Of a stretch of DNA of 64,000 nt, positions 41,584 through 50,610 are shown piece after piece. A program made the position numbers and the translations under genes. The first letter of the stretch is position 1, and each line of letters opens with the position of its first letter. The notes beneath the pieces were generated by a model that did no database searches, was not told the origin of the DNA, and saw only the letters and a program-made list of their open reading frames with translations. Location of the stretch: NCBI GenBank assembly GCA_964452725.1, contig CAYVMX010000003.1, forward strand, positions 1 through 64,000. Direction: 5' to 3'. Source of the DNA: CAYVMX01 sp964452725. Lineage in GTDB: Bacteria; Patescibacteriota; Gracilibacteria; JAHISY01.

Positions 41584-43881
41584 ATGCTAAAAAAATTCTG
41601 CTCCCAGCTTCGATCATACTGCGGACTGACACACCTGCTACTCCTAGTGGTCGTTGTGTTGGCCCTCATCGTACTACCCGATAGCACGCTAGCGGCAGAT
41701 CCAGCGGCTAGTCCTCTCTCAGGATATAACGTCAGCAAGATCGCTGATGGTATCAAGGTCATTGCCTACTGGGTAGTTGGTGGTATTTTATTTTTGATTT
41801 CGTTTATCGCGATCGGTGTAGGTGATCTCATGGACTCGACCTTCATCTACGATGCTGGCATGGGTGAGACGCTCTACACTATGTGGAGTACTATTCGTGA
41901 CTTCGTCAATATCGGATTCATACTCGCGCTACTCGGCCTAGCGGTGCTCGTGATACTCGGACTGGGAGACGAAGGTGGACTCGCGAAACTCAAGAAAATC
42001 CTACCCAAGCTCATTATTGGTTTAATACTTGTTAACTTTACATTCTTTGGTACACGGATCGTACTGACTACCTCCGATGTCCTCGCGACAGCTATCTTTA
42101 GCTTACCCGGTATGGTCAACAAAGTAACTACAGGACCTCCCATTCCACTAAAGACCATTTGTGGTGATCTCAGCTTGGAGGCGTGTAAGACTCTCAATAG
42201 AGACAAGATCCTCTTCTTTTGGAATCCAACTACAAAAAAGGTAGAAGTCCCAGGTGATTTGAGTACAGCGCTGAAGGAGAGAATAGATCAAATCAATACT
42301 AACTACTCTGAAGGTGGTATCTTTGTAAAAGACTTAAGTGCTAAATTTGACAAGAAAAATGCGATGTTTACGACGATGCTCTACATGCTCCACGTAGTGG
42401 ACCTACAACATATCAAATCTCCTCAACAAAACGTCAGTGCAATAGTCGGTTCGTTATTTTCCATTGTCTTGGCGGTTATGCTCGGCGTGCTTGTCTTTGC
42501 GATGGGCTTGGGTTTGATCGTACGTATGGTCGTACTCTGGGTGCTGATCGCACTTTCGCCGATCCTAGTGTTGGGTTGGGTGTTCAAAGAGCTCGTACCA
42601 CAAGTCAGCGAAGCTGCTGGCGGTCTAGATCTCGATAAGCAGTTCATCACCAACGCTTTTCTGCCTGTCTTCATCGCCGTGCCGATGTCGATTGGTTTTA
42701 CTATGATCTTTGCCGAAGGTACTTTTACACAGATTACGGGTATCTATGGTGCGACGGAAGGTGCGCAAGTCGCCTTCTTCAAACTCATTTGGCTCGTCGC
42801 TGCCTTCGTGATCATCTGGATAGGTACGTTCAAAGCGCTGGGCAAGAGCGAAGCAGTCGGTAAAATAACAGAAAAAATCAAAGGTACAGCGGAGGGTTTC
42901 GCTGGTGGAGCGATGAAGACGCTGTCGTATATGCCAGTGATACCAGGACTCAGCAAAGACGGCTCTCTGAGCTCTATCGGTTCTGTGCTTTCGGCACCAT
43001 CGAAGATCGAAGGCATGCTCGCTGGACAGACGAGTACGCGCTCTCGTGAGATAGCGACACCTATGGCTACATCGCTGGGTTATCGTCAGGAGTTCCGTGC
43101 TGATAACGCCTTTGCAACGGATGTAAAGGCGAGTAGCAGTATCAAAGATCTGGCACAAGCCATCAAGACTCACCACGATAGCAATGGTACAAATGTAACA
43201 CTGACTCCAACATTAAAAGATAAACTTACTAATATAGGGTTACCCAAAGCTATCGTAAACAGTAGTAAAGATTTGGCTTCCCTGCTCGCCAATACACAAA
43301 TCCGTGGTAAGTTGGCTAAAGAAGGTGGAGCTGCCGGTAAGGAAGTCAGTGACAACTATCTGTCTTACAACAAAGTATTTAAAGATAGACAAAAAGATGC
43401 CGAAGCAGCGAAAAAGGAGACAAGTGCAGCGGCAGCCGCTGGTGCTGGTTCGTTGACAGCTGGCAGCAAATATAGCGGGAATGATGTCTCAGGCTCAACA
43501 AACGCAGGTATTCAATCTAATGATAGAGATCTTAACTTTTTCACTGGCAATGTTGCTGGTGATAGAGGTGCGCTGCTTTATAAGCAAGGTGATAAATACC
43601 ACTATGTCGATAGTACCAAAGCTCAGATCGAGCAACAGCTCAATACAATCACTGACACAAAGTCTGAATCTGGCGCTGTCGTGAGTGCGATCAAACATCT
43701 GGAGAAAGCGATGGGTACGGGTATGATGATCGATGTAATCAATGCGATGATTGCTCAGATGGATGATGGAGCAAAGACTGCATGGAAAAGCAAAGCAGGA
43801 GGAGATTTCAACAATGAGCTGGACAATAATGATGTCGGAGCCAAGTGGGACGCTGGATCTGGTAAGTTTGAAAAAAAATAG
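41584..43881 (+). CDS. VirB6/TrbL-like polytopic membrane protein
   Basis: 765 residues. A signal peptide (LLLVVVVLALIVLPDSTLAADP) is followed by about six to eight hydrophobic helices up to residue 430, with a large loop of about 100 residues between them, and a long polar C-terminal region (about 430-765) rich in Ala, Lys, Ser and Gly. This layout resembles the VirB6/TrbL channel component of type IV secretion systems that is common in CPR genomes. No VirB4 or coupling ATPase is in the window. It is the last gene of a three-gene operon and ends 1 bp from a convergent gene. Confidence 0.6.
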   Translation: MLKKFCSQLRSYCGLTHLLLLVVVVLALIVLPDSTLAADPAASPLSGYNVSKIADGIKVIAYWVVGGILFLISFIAIGVGDLMDSTFIYDAGMGETLYTMWSTIRDFVNIGFILALLGLAVLVILGLGDEGGLAKLKKILPKLIIGLILVNFTFFGTRIVLTTSDVLATAIFSLPGMVNKVTTGPPIPLKTICGDLSLEACKTLNRDKILFFWNPTTKKVEVPGDLSTALKERIDQINTNYSEGGIFVKDLSAKFDKKNAMFTTMLYMLHVVDLQHIKSPQQNVSAIVGSLFSIVLAVMLGVLVFAMGLGLIVRMVVLWVLIALSPILVLGWVFKELVPQVSEAAGGLDLDKQFITNAFLPVFIAVPMSIGFTMIFAEGTFTQITGIYGATEGAQVAFFKLIWLVAAFVIIWIGTFKALGKSEAVGKITEKIKGTAEGFAGGAMKTLSYMPVIPGLSKDGSLSSIGSVLSAPSKIEGMLAGQTSTRSREIATPMATSLGYRQEFRADNAFATDVKASSSIKDLAQAIKTHHDSNGTNVTLTPTLKDKLTNIGLPKAIVNSSKDLASLLANTQIRGKLAKEGGAAGKEVSDNYLSYNKVFKDRQKDAEAAKKETSAAAAAGAGSLTAGSKYSGNDVSGSTNAGIQSNDRDLNFFTGNVAGDRGALLYKQGDKYHYVDSTKAQIEQQLNTITDTKSESGAVVSAIKHLEKAMGTGMMIDVINAMIAQMDDGAKTAWKSKAGGDFNNELDNNDVGAKWDAGSGKFEKK

Positions 43882-43882
43882 A

Positions 43883-44965
43883 CTAGCGGTGTCGCACTTC
43901 CTGTCTGCCCCTGTTTACTTGGCTAAGGGAGAGCTGTAGAGCCTTTGAATCTCTAAGTTTTTTAGTACCTCCCTCAGTCCCCCCTTGGCAAGGTGGGAGT
44001 TTCTCAAGAGCTGCCGGATCATGTCCGGCATGACAGAGTAGGTGGTGCGTGAGCAGCGGTGTCTCACTGCTCTCGGCTTGGAGGCGGGTGATATAGCCGA
44101 GGTTCGCCAGTAAACGTGCATTGATCTCTATCAGATACAGTCCGTGGGTTTCGTCAGCGACGAGGAAGTCGAGTCCCGCGATACCGCGGTAGCCGATCTT
44201 TCGCAGTGCTACGCCGACTTTTTTTGCGAGCTGAGTGATTTGTTGTCGAGTTTCCTCGTTCAATCTCGCTGCGGGGGCGAAGTCGATGCCACCGCTACCA
44301 CCGGGGTTGGGGTTTAGTCGTTTGACTCCTGTCAGCTGGTAAAACGGCTGAGTGAGGTGGAGCTGCCGGTCTGTCACGCAGAGATTGAGCGAGTAGGTTG
44401 GGAGCTTTTTTAGTGGTGTGATTTTCACACGGTACTCCCCGATTTGCTTTCGCAGGCGCGCTAGACTACTCGCCGATTGGACGAAGTGCGTACCACAGCC
44501 TGCGTGTCCGCGGCGTAGCTGGACGACGACTGGTTGAGTATATTTCAGATCATTTAGCACCGCTATCTGTGCTGGCAGGGCTGGGAGTCGGTGTTTTTTA
44601 CAAAACTCGACGAAGTTGAATTTGTCTTCGAGTTGACTTAGATACCGACTCGGCGGCATGAGGATTTGCCAGCCGTTTGCCTCAGCGAGGCGTTCGATCT
44701 GCGGTGTATTTTTGAAAACCAAGATCTGACTCCCCTGCTTGAGCTTTCGCTTTAATTGCGGGTGTGCGAGCAGCTCGGCTGTACCTCTGACTCGCGGCAG
44801 TCGCAAAAATGTAATGTCTACTCCCCGCTTCGCAGCAGCACGGAGGTAGGGTGAGCTTTTGCCACTCAGGATTTTTAACCTTGACCAAGCGTATTCCATG
44901 CCGTGGATTTTCGCCGGATCAGGTGATATTAGATAGACGGTCTGTTGAGTAGTTTTAGCTGGCAT
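43883..44965 (-). CDS. ATP-grasp ligase-like protein
   Basis: 360 residues from the ATG at 44965 (MPAKTTQQTVYLIS). The ATP-grasp fold shows in VVVQLRRGHAGCGTHFV (nucleotide loop), GGIDFAPA, IAGLDFLV and LYLIEINARLLANLGYI (metal-binding Glu/Asn). It should join a carboxylate to an amine or thiol with ATP. The conserved fold ends near LLTHHLL; the last 45 residues (CHAGHDPAALEKLPPCQGGTEGG...) are encoded by dispersed repeats. It overlaps the PLP-enzyme gene by 11 nt. The substrate is unknown; an amino-acid ligase is the likeliest class. Confidence 0.7.
   Translation of the reverse strand: MPAKTTQQTVYLISPDPAKIHGMEYAWSRLKILSGKSSPYLRAAAKRGVDITFLRLPRVRGTAELLAHPQLKRKLKQGSQILVFKNTPQIERLAEANGWQILMPPSRYLSQLEDKFNFVEFCKKHRLPALPAQIAVLNDLKYTQPVVVQLRRGHAGCGTHFVQSASSLARLRKQIGEYRVKITPLKKLPTYSLNLCVTDRQLHLTQPFYQLTGVKRLNPNPGGSGGIDFAPAARLNEETRQQITQLAKKVGVALRKIGYRGIAGLDFLVADETHGLYLIEINARLLANLGYITRLQAESSETPLLTHHLLCHAGHDPAALEKLPPCQGGTEGGTKKLRDSKALQLSLSQVNRGRQEVRHR
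43962..43999. repeat. Dispersed inverted repeat within ATP-grasp gene end
   Basis: CCTCCCTCAGTCCCCCCTTG followed by GCAAGGTGGGAG. On the coding strand it gives PPCQGGTEGG, a phrase that recurs at ORF ends in unrelated genomes carrying this type of repeat. Confidence 0.5.
44013..44029. repeat. REP-like palindrome within ATP-grasp gene end
   Basis: GCCGGA and TCCGGC arms around TCATG, followed by ATGACAGAG. It encodes CHAGHDPA in the ATP-grasp frame, the well-known translation of this palindrome type. It is related in form to the element at 37007. Confidence 0.6.
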
Positions 44966-45935
44966 GGGGAGTAATGATACTGTCCACCTCGGCAAAATTT
45001 TCAGCACGGAGAAATTTAGATAGCTCTGGCTCACTAGCTGACCACGCGCGTCCAGTGAGTATGACGACAGTTTTGCCAGTAGGATTCATTTGCTTGGCAG
45101 CGGCAAGGCTAGCAGCACTCTCGGCTGCGGTACGAATATTCGCATTCGTGAGTTCACACTGAGCTGCTATGATCTCACTATCTGCGACTGCGACGAGTGC
45201 TCCGCCACTAGCTTCGCAGACAGCCTTTAGCTGCTCTAGTTGCTCGAATCTCCTAGCAGATAATCCACCGGCGAGTTGTCCACTCGAGTAGACACCGTAG
45301 AGTCGTGGTAGCTTGCTCATTGCCTCTAGTTTTACTAGCTGCGTGTAAGCATTGAAAATACCCCGCAGACTCGCACCACTTGTGACAAAGGTAAAGATAT
45401 TGGTGAGCGCGCTGTCCTGCCCGTATAGCTCATAGCCGAGTGTTTGGAAGCCAATTACTGCGTTTGTGTCTACTGAAGGGCGCAAATCTGGTAGTTGAAA
45501 GTGCGCAGCAGCATACTTCGCCAGTCGGAGTGGACGATCAGACAAGATCGGTATGACACTAGGACTGTGTATGAGGGCAGCGAGCTTTGCAGGTGGAGTT
45601 TTGGTAGACAAAAACAAAAAGAGCTTCAGGCCAGACTGCTGAGCATAATAACTAGCGCTGATCGCAGCGTTGCCCGAGCTGGAGAGTACGGCGACCTTCG
45701 TGCCCGCACTTTTCAGACAGCTAAGCTGGTAGGCAAGACTACGCCACTTGTGTGAGCCAGTGACACTGGTGTCTTCGCGCTTGAGTAGGAGTTTGCCATG
45801 CTGCTCTAGAGCGGTTGGCTGAGTTTGTTGACTGGGTATTTGTTGGATTGCGTCTGCTGACAAGAGTGCGCTATAGCGCCAGAAAGGGTCTGTATTTCTA
45901 GTACCTAGCGCAGCTTCAAATTTTGCATTTGACAT
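44955..45935 (-). CDS. PLP-dependent enzyme, threonine synthase/cysteine synthase fold
   Basis: 326 residues, fold-type II PLP family. DPFWRYSALL resembles the start of threonine synthases; the PLP Lys is probably in KREDTSVTGSHKWRSLAYQL; VLSSSGNAAISASYYAQ is the phosphate-binding/Asn region and TFVTSGASLRGIFNAY the Gly-rich loop. It is shorter than ThrC and has no zinc ribbon. Candidates are a threonine synthase paralogue, a dehydratase or a diaminopropionate synthase-like enzyme. Its stop overlaps the ATP-grasp start by 11 nt, so the two probably act in sequence. Confidence 0.7.
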   Translation of the reverse strand: MSNAKFEAALGTRNTDPFWRYSALLSADAIQQIPSQQTQPTALEQHGKLLLKREDTSVTGSHKWRSLAYQLSCLKSAGTKVAVLSSSGNAAISASYYAQQSGLKLFLFLSTKTPPAKLAALIHSPSVIPILSDRPLRLAKYAAAHFQLPDLRPSVDTNAVIGFQTLGYELYGQDSALTNIFTFVTSGASLRGIFNAYTQLVKLEAMSKLPRLYGVYSSGQLAGGLSARRFEQLEQLKAVCEASGGALVAVADSEIIAAQCELTNANIRTAAESAASLAAAKQMNPTGKTVVILTGRAWSASEPELSKFLRAENFAEVDSIITPHAS

Positions 45936-45950
45936 TCAGAAAATCCTTAT

Positions 45951-45956
45951 TATACT
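45951..45956 (+). promoter_or_regulatory. -10 box for LysW-like gene, leaderless spacing
   Basis: TATACT followed by 7 nt and the ATG at 45964, in the 28-bp gap between divergent genes. Confidence 0.45.
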
Positions 45957-45963
45957 CCGAGTC

Positions 45964-46116
45964 ATGATAACGCTTAAATGTACCGATTGCCAGCACGAGA
46001 TCGAGTGCGAGCCGAGTGAGCCCGGTGAAATCGTTGAATGTGAAAACTGTGGTGCGGAGTTTCTCATTACAAATATCAAGCCACTCCAGTTTGAGCACTT
46101 GGATCAGGAGAAGTAG
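45964..46116 (+). CDS. LysW-like zinc-ribbon protein
   Basis: 50 residues, found by reading the gap between two minus-strand genes. MITLKCTDCQHEIEC...GEIVECENCGAEFLITNIKPLQFEHLDQEK has two CxxC knuckles and the GE-x-V-EC-x-x-CGAE-x-x-I-x-x-x-x-PL core of LysW, the amino-group carrier of the AAA lysine/arginine route. It lacks the C-terminal EDWGE whose terminal Glu carries the substrate, so it may not act as a carrier. Divergent ATP-grasp and PLP genes lie next to it; LysW partners are ATP-grasp ligases. A -10 box lies 7 nt upstream. It converges with murD, 13 bp away. Confidence 0.65.
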   Translation: MITLKCTDCQHEIECEPSEPGEIVECENCGAEFLITNIKPLQFEHLDQEK

Positions 46117-46129
46117 GAGAGTCTCGGGG

Positions 46130-47608
46130 TCACCAAGAAGTCTCTGAGTTTTTGAGCGCGTTGCGCTTGTCGAGCTGCTGGACAAACAAGTCGAATCCCC
46201 TACCGCCGAGTGGGATCTTGCCTTTGAAATAACAAAAATAAGCAGCAGCTGGTGAGAGCAAGACAAACTCTCCCTTTCTTGCCCTTTCAAAGCTTTGGCT
46301 GACAGCGGTTTTCAAGTCTGGTACTGTCGAGATCTCTAGCTTCGACTTCCCCACCACTAGCTTTTTCAGCGCAGCTGCCGCCGGACTCTGGATCAGCGTG
46401 AGCGAGCGGACTTTTTGTTGCTTGATCGCTCGTGCCAGTGGTGTGTAATCCATACCTTTGGGATCGCCGCCGACGATGAGATGTATTGAGCCAGCTGGAA
46501 AAGCCTCCAAAGCAGCGATAGCAGACTCGGGTGTGGTGCTGGCAGTGTCGTTGATGAAAGCGACTCCCCTTTTCACTGCGATACGCTCTAGTCGCTGTGG
46601 GATTCCTTTGAATTCCGCTACTGCTTTTCGGATTACACTCCAGCTGATACCAGCAGCACGAGTCGCTGCGATCGCTGCACAGATATTGGAGAGATTGTGC
46701 CGACCAGACACTTGGATTTGCTCGATTGGCAGTACACGTGTAGTTAGCTGGTCTTTGTGGACAATAAATTTGTTCGACAAGTAGACACCGCGTCGTAATT
46801 TACTCTCTACAGAGTAGGGGAGGACTGTCGACTTCACACGCTTCACAAAGCTACGAGTGGCGGTGTCATCTTGATTTAGTACGGCGATTTGATTTTTGGT
46901 CTGCTGAGCGATCAGACTATATTTACCAGCCTTATATTTAGCGAAGCTACCACCGTACTCATCGAGATGATTCCGCGTTACATTCGTGATGACACCGATA
47001 TCGGGTGCACGATCAAGGGGAAATTTGAGTTGACGGTTACTCACCTCGATCACTAGCCAGTCTTGTACACAAATTTTGTCCAGACTATTTAAGATTTGGA
47101 CATTACGTCGATCATTGCCAGTGAAATAACACTTTTGTCTGCTCGCTTGAACAATTTTTGAGATCAATTTAGTAGTTGTCGACTTGCCATTGGTGCCAGT
47201 CACCGCCAAGATTTGCCCTGGCCAGAGCGCGAAGTAGAGCTGCGTGATAGTCAGAAAACGCTCAGGATTACGCTTATAAATAGCCTTCAGTTTACGGTTT
47301 GGTGGGTAGGCTTCCCAGTTTTGCGAGACTACTATCAGATCAGCCTTACCGATACCTTTCAAATAATCTGCTTGGAAGTGAATCTGCTGTCTCTGTGACC
47401 AGAGCTTAGTAAAAGTTTTTTCTCTCGCACTGGGGGAAAGACCGAGATGAGTAGCAGCGAAACTGCGCTTAAACTTCGCCTTGGTAGAGAAGTCGTGACC
47501 AGTGTAGGGGAGTCCTAGTTTCGTCAGATAGAGTGCGACAGCTGTACCCTCTGTGCCACTCATACCGACTATGTGGATTTGACGAGCTGTACTGAGCCGT
47601 GCTAACAT
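46130..47608 (-). CDS. murD: UDP-N-acetylmuramoyl-L-alanine--D-glutamate ligase
   Basis: 492 residues from the ATG at 47608; the longer frame runs inside the NlpC/P60 gene. A Mur ligase: IHIVGMSGTEGTAVALYL (N-terminal Rossmann), ILAVTGTNGKSTTTKLI (ATP P-loop), VIEVSNRQLKF, TNVTRNHLDEYGG, SGRHNLSNICAAIAATRAAG, QRLERIAVKRGVAFINDTAS and LLSPAAAYFCYF. The TGTNGKSTT and FINDTAS...VGG patterns fit MurD best. It adds D-Glu to the peptidoglycan stem. It overlaps the NlpC/P60 gene by 7 nt; queH is 5 bp further up. Confidence 0.88.
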   Translation of the reverse strand: MLARLSTARQIHIVGMSGTEGTAVALYLTKLGLPYTGHDFSTKAKFKRSFAATHLGLSPSAREKTFTKLWSQRQQIHFQADYLKGIGKADLIVVSQNWEAYPPNRKLKAIYKRNPERFLTITQLYFALWPGQILAVTGTNGKSTTTKLISKIVQASRQKCYFTGNDRRNVQILNSLDKICVQDWLVIEVSNRQLKFPLDRAPDIGVITNVTRNHLDEYGGSFAKYKAGKYSLIAQQTKNQIAVLNQDDTATRSFVKRVKSTVLPYSVESKLRRGVYLSNKFIVHKDQLTTRVLPIEQIQVSGRHNLSNICAAIAATRAAGISWSVIRKAVAEFKGIPQRLERIAVKRGVAFINDTASTTPESAIAALEAFPAGSIHLIVGGDPKGMDYTPLARAIKQQKVRSLTLIQSPAAAALKKLVVGKSKLEISTVPDLKTAVSQSFERARKGEFVLLSPAAAYFCYFKGKIPLGGRGFDLFVQQLDKRNALKNSETSW

Positions 47609-48303
47609 ACTGTAAGCTGAAAATAACGCCGCGCGAGGCGAAAACGATAACGACTCGACATAGACTCCAGTGTCTCTGACTGGAGATATCGTCCGTCCAG
47701 ACAAATATGCCAGACTTTGCGTGCATAGTAGAGTCCGACGTGTGATGTACCACGCTCGCGGTGGACGAAAAAAACCAAATCAAGTGGACGCAAACAAGTA
47801 CGCTTTACAGGTACACCATACGTCGCTTGGTCACGGCTGTTTTTGGGTAGCAGCACCTTCGTCAGGGTATAGATAGTACACTGTGTAAATCCCGAACAAT
47901 CAATACCAGCTCTCGTTGTACCGCCCCAGAGATAAGGTGTTTTGGTATAACGTTTCAAGGCTCGTTCTATCGCCAGTTTGCTAGGGCGCGGTATTGCCAC
48001 TACTCTTTTTTTAGATGGTCGTAGGATTTTTGCCCAGTAGCTGCGCGTAGGTATTTCTCGCACTACTTTTTGATCGATCCAGCCAAATGTAAAATCCGCC
48101 AGCTGAATCAGCAGACAGCCGTTTTCACTACTCAAGATCCGAAAAGGCGGATCAGTACGCGTTACTTGTGTCTGTCGATTCCGCGTCTTGGCCTGTTCAG
48201 TTAGTCGACTCGCATTGCGGATTGGCACTCGAAAGAGATTGGCTGTCTTTTGTTTGAGTCGACCCCAGCGGATAGTGTTGTCTTGATCAATAAATGTCGT
48301 CAT
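47602..48303 (-). CDS. NlpC/P60 family cell-wall peptidase
   Basis: 233 residues. An SH3-like first part (residues about 40-90, GCLLIQLADFTFGWI) and an NlpC/P60 domain: PYLWGGTTRAGIDCSGFTQ (catalytic Cys), a polar DLVFF segment, GTSHVGLYY (catalytic His) and a second His. It would cut peptide bonds of the peptidoglycan stem. No signal peptide or anchor is evident, unlike most exported members, so either export is non-classical or it acts on recycled muropeptides. It lies between queH (5 bp) and murD (overlap). Confidence 0.85.
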   Translation of the reverse strand: MTTFIDQDNTIRWGRLKQKTANLFRVPIRNASRLTEQAKTRNRQTQVTRTDPPFRILSSENGCLLIQLADFTFGWIDQKVVREIPTRSYWAKILRPSKKRVVAIPRPSKLAIERALKRYTKTPYLWGGTTRAGIDCSGFTQCTIYTLTKVLLPKNSRDQATYGVPVKRTCLRPLDLVFFVHRERGTSHVGLYYARKVWHICLDGRYLQSETLESMSSRYRFRLARRYFQLTVC

Positions 48304-48308
48304 AATTT

Positions 48309-48878
48309 CTAGTGGACAGGGGAGTTTCCCTTGTATTTTTCATCACGGACACGTTTCGAGTGGATACAGCCACAGTAGTCTTGGCGATGGAGGTTAGCTG
48401 CCTTGCTCATGGTGATACTTTGTTGGTAGCCATTACATTTTTTCCAGTCAGTTGGCAGATATTTTACCCCAAATTCAGCCTCCAATTCAGCGCCGATCAC
48501 ATTTATAGCTCGGGCATCTTTGTGTGGGCTCACGGTCAGTACTGCGGTGAAGACCTCAAACCCGTTACGCGCAGCATATTCTGCTGTGTGTGCTAGTCGC
48601 ATTTTGTAGCAAACATGGCAGCGCTTACCGCGCTCTGGCTCACGCTCTAGTCCCTGCGTCAGCTCAAACCAACGTGTATCGTCATACTCAGTTTCGATCA
48701 GTTTAACCCTATTTTTGAAGTATTTACGCGCTTCAGCGAGCCGTAGATCATACTCCGATCTGGGGTGGATATTGGGATCATAAAAGTATGCTGTGACCTC
48801 ATAATCCCTCAATAAAACAGAGAGAGGATAAGTCGCGCATGGCGCGCAGCAGACATGGAGCAAGAGTTTTTTAGTCAT
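48309..48878 (-). CDS. queH: Epoxyqueuosine reductase QueH
   Basis: 189 residues. LLLHVCCAPCATYPLSVL and FYDPNIHPRSEYDLRLAEARKY open the QueH (formerly DUF208) family; CHVCYKMRL, LTVSPHKD and QDYCGCIHSKR supply the other Cys ligands for the iron-sulfur cluster and iron. It reduces epoxyqueuosine to queuosine in tRNA, replacing the cobalamin enzyme QueG. It is divergent from tgt with a 41-bp gap, so both ends of the pathway are regulated together. Confidence 0.93.
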   Translation of the reverse strand: MTKKLLLHVCCAPCATYPLSVLLRDYEVTAYFYDPNIHPRSEYDLRLAEARKYFKNRVKLIETEYDDTRWFELTQGLEREPERGKRCHVCYKMRLAHTAEYAARNGFEVFTAVLTVSPHKDARAINVIGAELEAEFGVKYLPTDWKKCNGYQQSITMSKAANLHRQDYCGCIHSKRVRDEKYKGNSPVH

Positions 48879-48906
48879 TTGGCTTCTTAGTTTAATGGAA
48901 AACCAT

Positions 48907-48912
48907 TAGAAT
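48907..48912 (+). promoter_or_regulatory. -10 box for tgt, leaderless spacing
   Basis: TAGAAT followed by 7 nt and the ATG at 48920, in the gap between divergent queH and tgt. Confidence 0.45.
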
Positions 48913-48919
48913 TACGATA

Positions 48920-50032
48920 ATGTTTGAATTCAAAATCACCGCCAAAGACCAGCAAACAGCGGCGCGCACAGGCGTATTTCACACTCCGCATGGTAGTTTT
49001 CGCACGCCAGTCTTCATGCCGGTCGGTACTTATGGCGCGGTCAAGACTATCACCCCAGCAGAGCTGCGACAGTGTGGTGCTGAGATCATTCTAGGCAATA
49101 CTTTTCACCTCCACCTACGCCCCGGAGAGGCTACTATCAAGCGATTTGGAGGTATTCAGCAGTTCACCAGCTGGGACGGACCGATGCTGACAGACTCGGG
49201 TGGCTATCAAGTCTTTTCACTCGCACACAGACGTAAGATCTACGACGATAGAGTTGAGTTTCGCGCACCACTCGATGGTCGTAAATGTGTCTTCACACCG
49301 CGGAAAGTCCTCCAAATACAGCGTGATCTCGGTACAGATATAGCCATGCAGCTCGACGAATGTGCCGCTGCCGATGCCTCGCGGACAGTCGCCACGCAAG
49401 CACTCGACCGTACGACTCGCTGGGCAGAAGAAAGTGTAAAGATTTGGCTTAAGTATCGAGAAAAACAGGCCTTATTCCCAATAGTCCAAGGTGTGAATTA
49501 TCCAGACCTGCGCCGACAATCCGCCGACTTTTGTGCTGGACTACCGACACCCGGAGTCGCGATCGGTGGACTGGCAGTCGGTGAGACGAAGTCCAATTTT
49601 TTGAAAACACTAGAGATCACTATGCCACGCCTGCCCACGAGTAAGCCGCGCTATCTCATGGGAGTCGGCGAACCAGCTGATATCGTGGCAGCTGTCGCAC
49701 GCGGCTGTGATATGTTTGATTGTGTGATTCCGACGCGACTCGCTCGCCACGGTGTATTTTTCGATGCGCGCGGTAAGCGAGTGAGTATGAGGCTTGCCAA
49801 GTTTATTAATGACAAAAAGCCTTTAAACAAAGACTGTCGTTGTGAGGCTTGTCGTAATTTCACTCGTGGTTATCTGCGTCACCTCGTCCAAACCAAAGAG
49901 ATGCTGGGTTGCCGACTACTCACACTCCACAACCTCACTTATTTGTTTGATTTATTGACTGAGATCCGCGCTAGTATCCGAGTAGGGAATTTTGCCCAGT
50001 TGCAGCGTAAATATGCTTATTCAAAGTATTAG
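48920..50032 (+). CDS. tgt: Queuine/preQ1 tRNA-ribosyltransferase
   Basis: 370 residues, TIM barrel. VGTYGAVKTITPAEL, LGNTFHLHLRPG, TDSGGYQVFSL (active-site Asp), ALFPIVQGVNYPDLR, GGLAVGE, DCVIPTRLARHG (nucleophile Asp) and the zinc site DCRCEACRNFTRGYLRHL are all present. It swaps guanine 34 for preQ1 in tRNAs with GUN anticodons. The divergent queH completes the pathway; queA and the preQ1 synthesis genes are not in the window. Confidence 0.96.
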   Translation: MFEFKITAKDQQTAARTGVFHTPHGSFRTPVFMPVGTYGAVKTITPAELRQCGAEIILGNTFHLHLRPGEATIKRFGGIQQFTSWDGPMLTDSGGYQVFSLAHRRKIYDDRVEFRAPLDGRKCVFTPRKVLQIQRDLGTDIAMQLDECAAADASRTVATQALDRTTRWAEESVKIWLKYREKQALFPIVQGVNYPDLRRQSADFCAGLPTPGVAIGGLAVGETKSNFLKTLEITMPRLPTSKPRYLMGVGEPADIVAAVARGCDMFDCVIPTRLARHGVFFDARGKRVSMRLAKFINDKKPLNKDCRCEACRNFTRGYLRHLVQTKEMLGCRLLTLHNLTYLFDLLTEIRASIRVGNFAQLQRKYAYSKY

Positions 50033-50610
50033 TTTTTGACTTAAATAAAGCACTCTCCGCATGATCAAATTTTTGATGAACTAAAAAGGCTTAAACTAGA
50101 CCATAACTCAGTTATACTGCAAGTAAAAATTTGAAACGAAAAAGCTCTAAATCTGTTTTATACAAGCGAAAGAGTAAAAAGTTTGCACAGAGTGAAGACA
50201 CTACAAAATAAGGTAAAATAAGAGTTTTCATCACCCAAAAGCGTTAGCATATCGGTGCTTATGGTATGTAGCAGGCATGAGACTGACTCTGGAGCAGCAG
50301 GCCAAAACGTTTGACAGGGGTCGCGTCGAAACCTAAGCTCTCTAGCAAGAAAATCAATGAAATCGCAGCACCAAGCCAAAAACAGGTCTCTCTGAAAAAA
50401 CCGTACTATAGAGAGACTGTGCGTGCGTTACGAAGACCTTCGAAACTTATTTATTCGCTCCTTCACAGATCGACCTACGGACTAGACCTCAGCTAAATGA
50501 GGCGTCTGGTAGGAGAGCCTATGAGAAGGGCTCAATCAACATTCCAAATAAATCGTTTACTGGAATGAACATGTTTCAATCAACAACTTTTTTATTTCTA
50601 GATTTCCACA
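50033..50610 (+). other. Long leader region before S-layer gene
   Basis: 578 bp with no credible gene (a 61-codon frame at 50311 has no homology signal or codon bias). TTGACA at 50311-50316 with TAAGCT 17 nt later is a weak promoter candidate, giving a 5' UTR near 270 nt. Downstream are a perfect 8-bp stem GTCTCTCT / AGAGAGAC (50386-50417) and a GAGCC / GGCTC stem near 50513-50532. TAGATT at 50599-50604 lies 6 nt before the GTG. A structured, stabilising leader is plausible for a highly expressed surface-layer gene. Confidence 0.4.

Noticed and set aside
50311..50496. 61-codon frame in the S-layer leader
   Set aside because: No recognisable motif, codon use unlike the neighbours, and hairpins overlap it.
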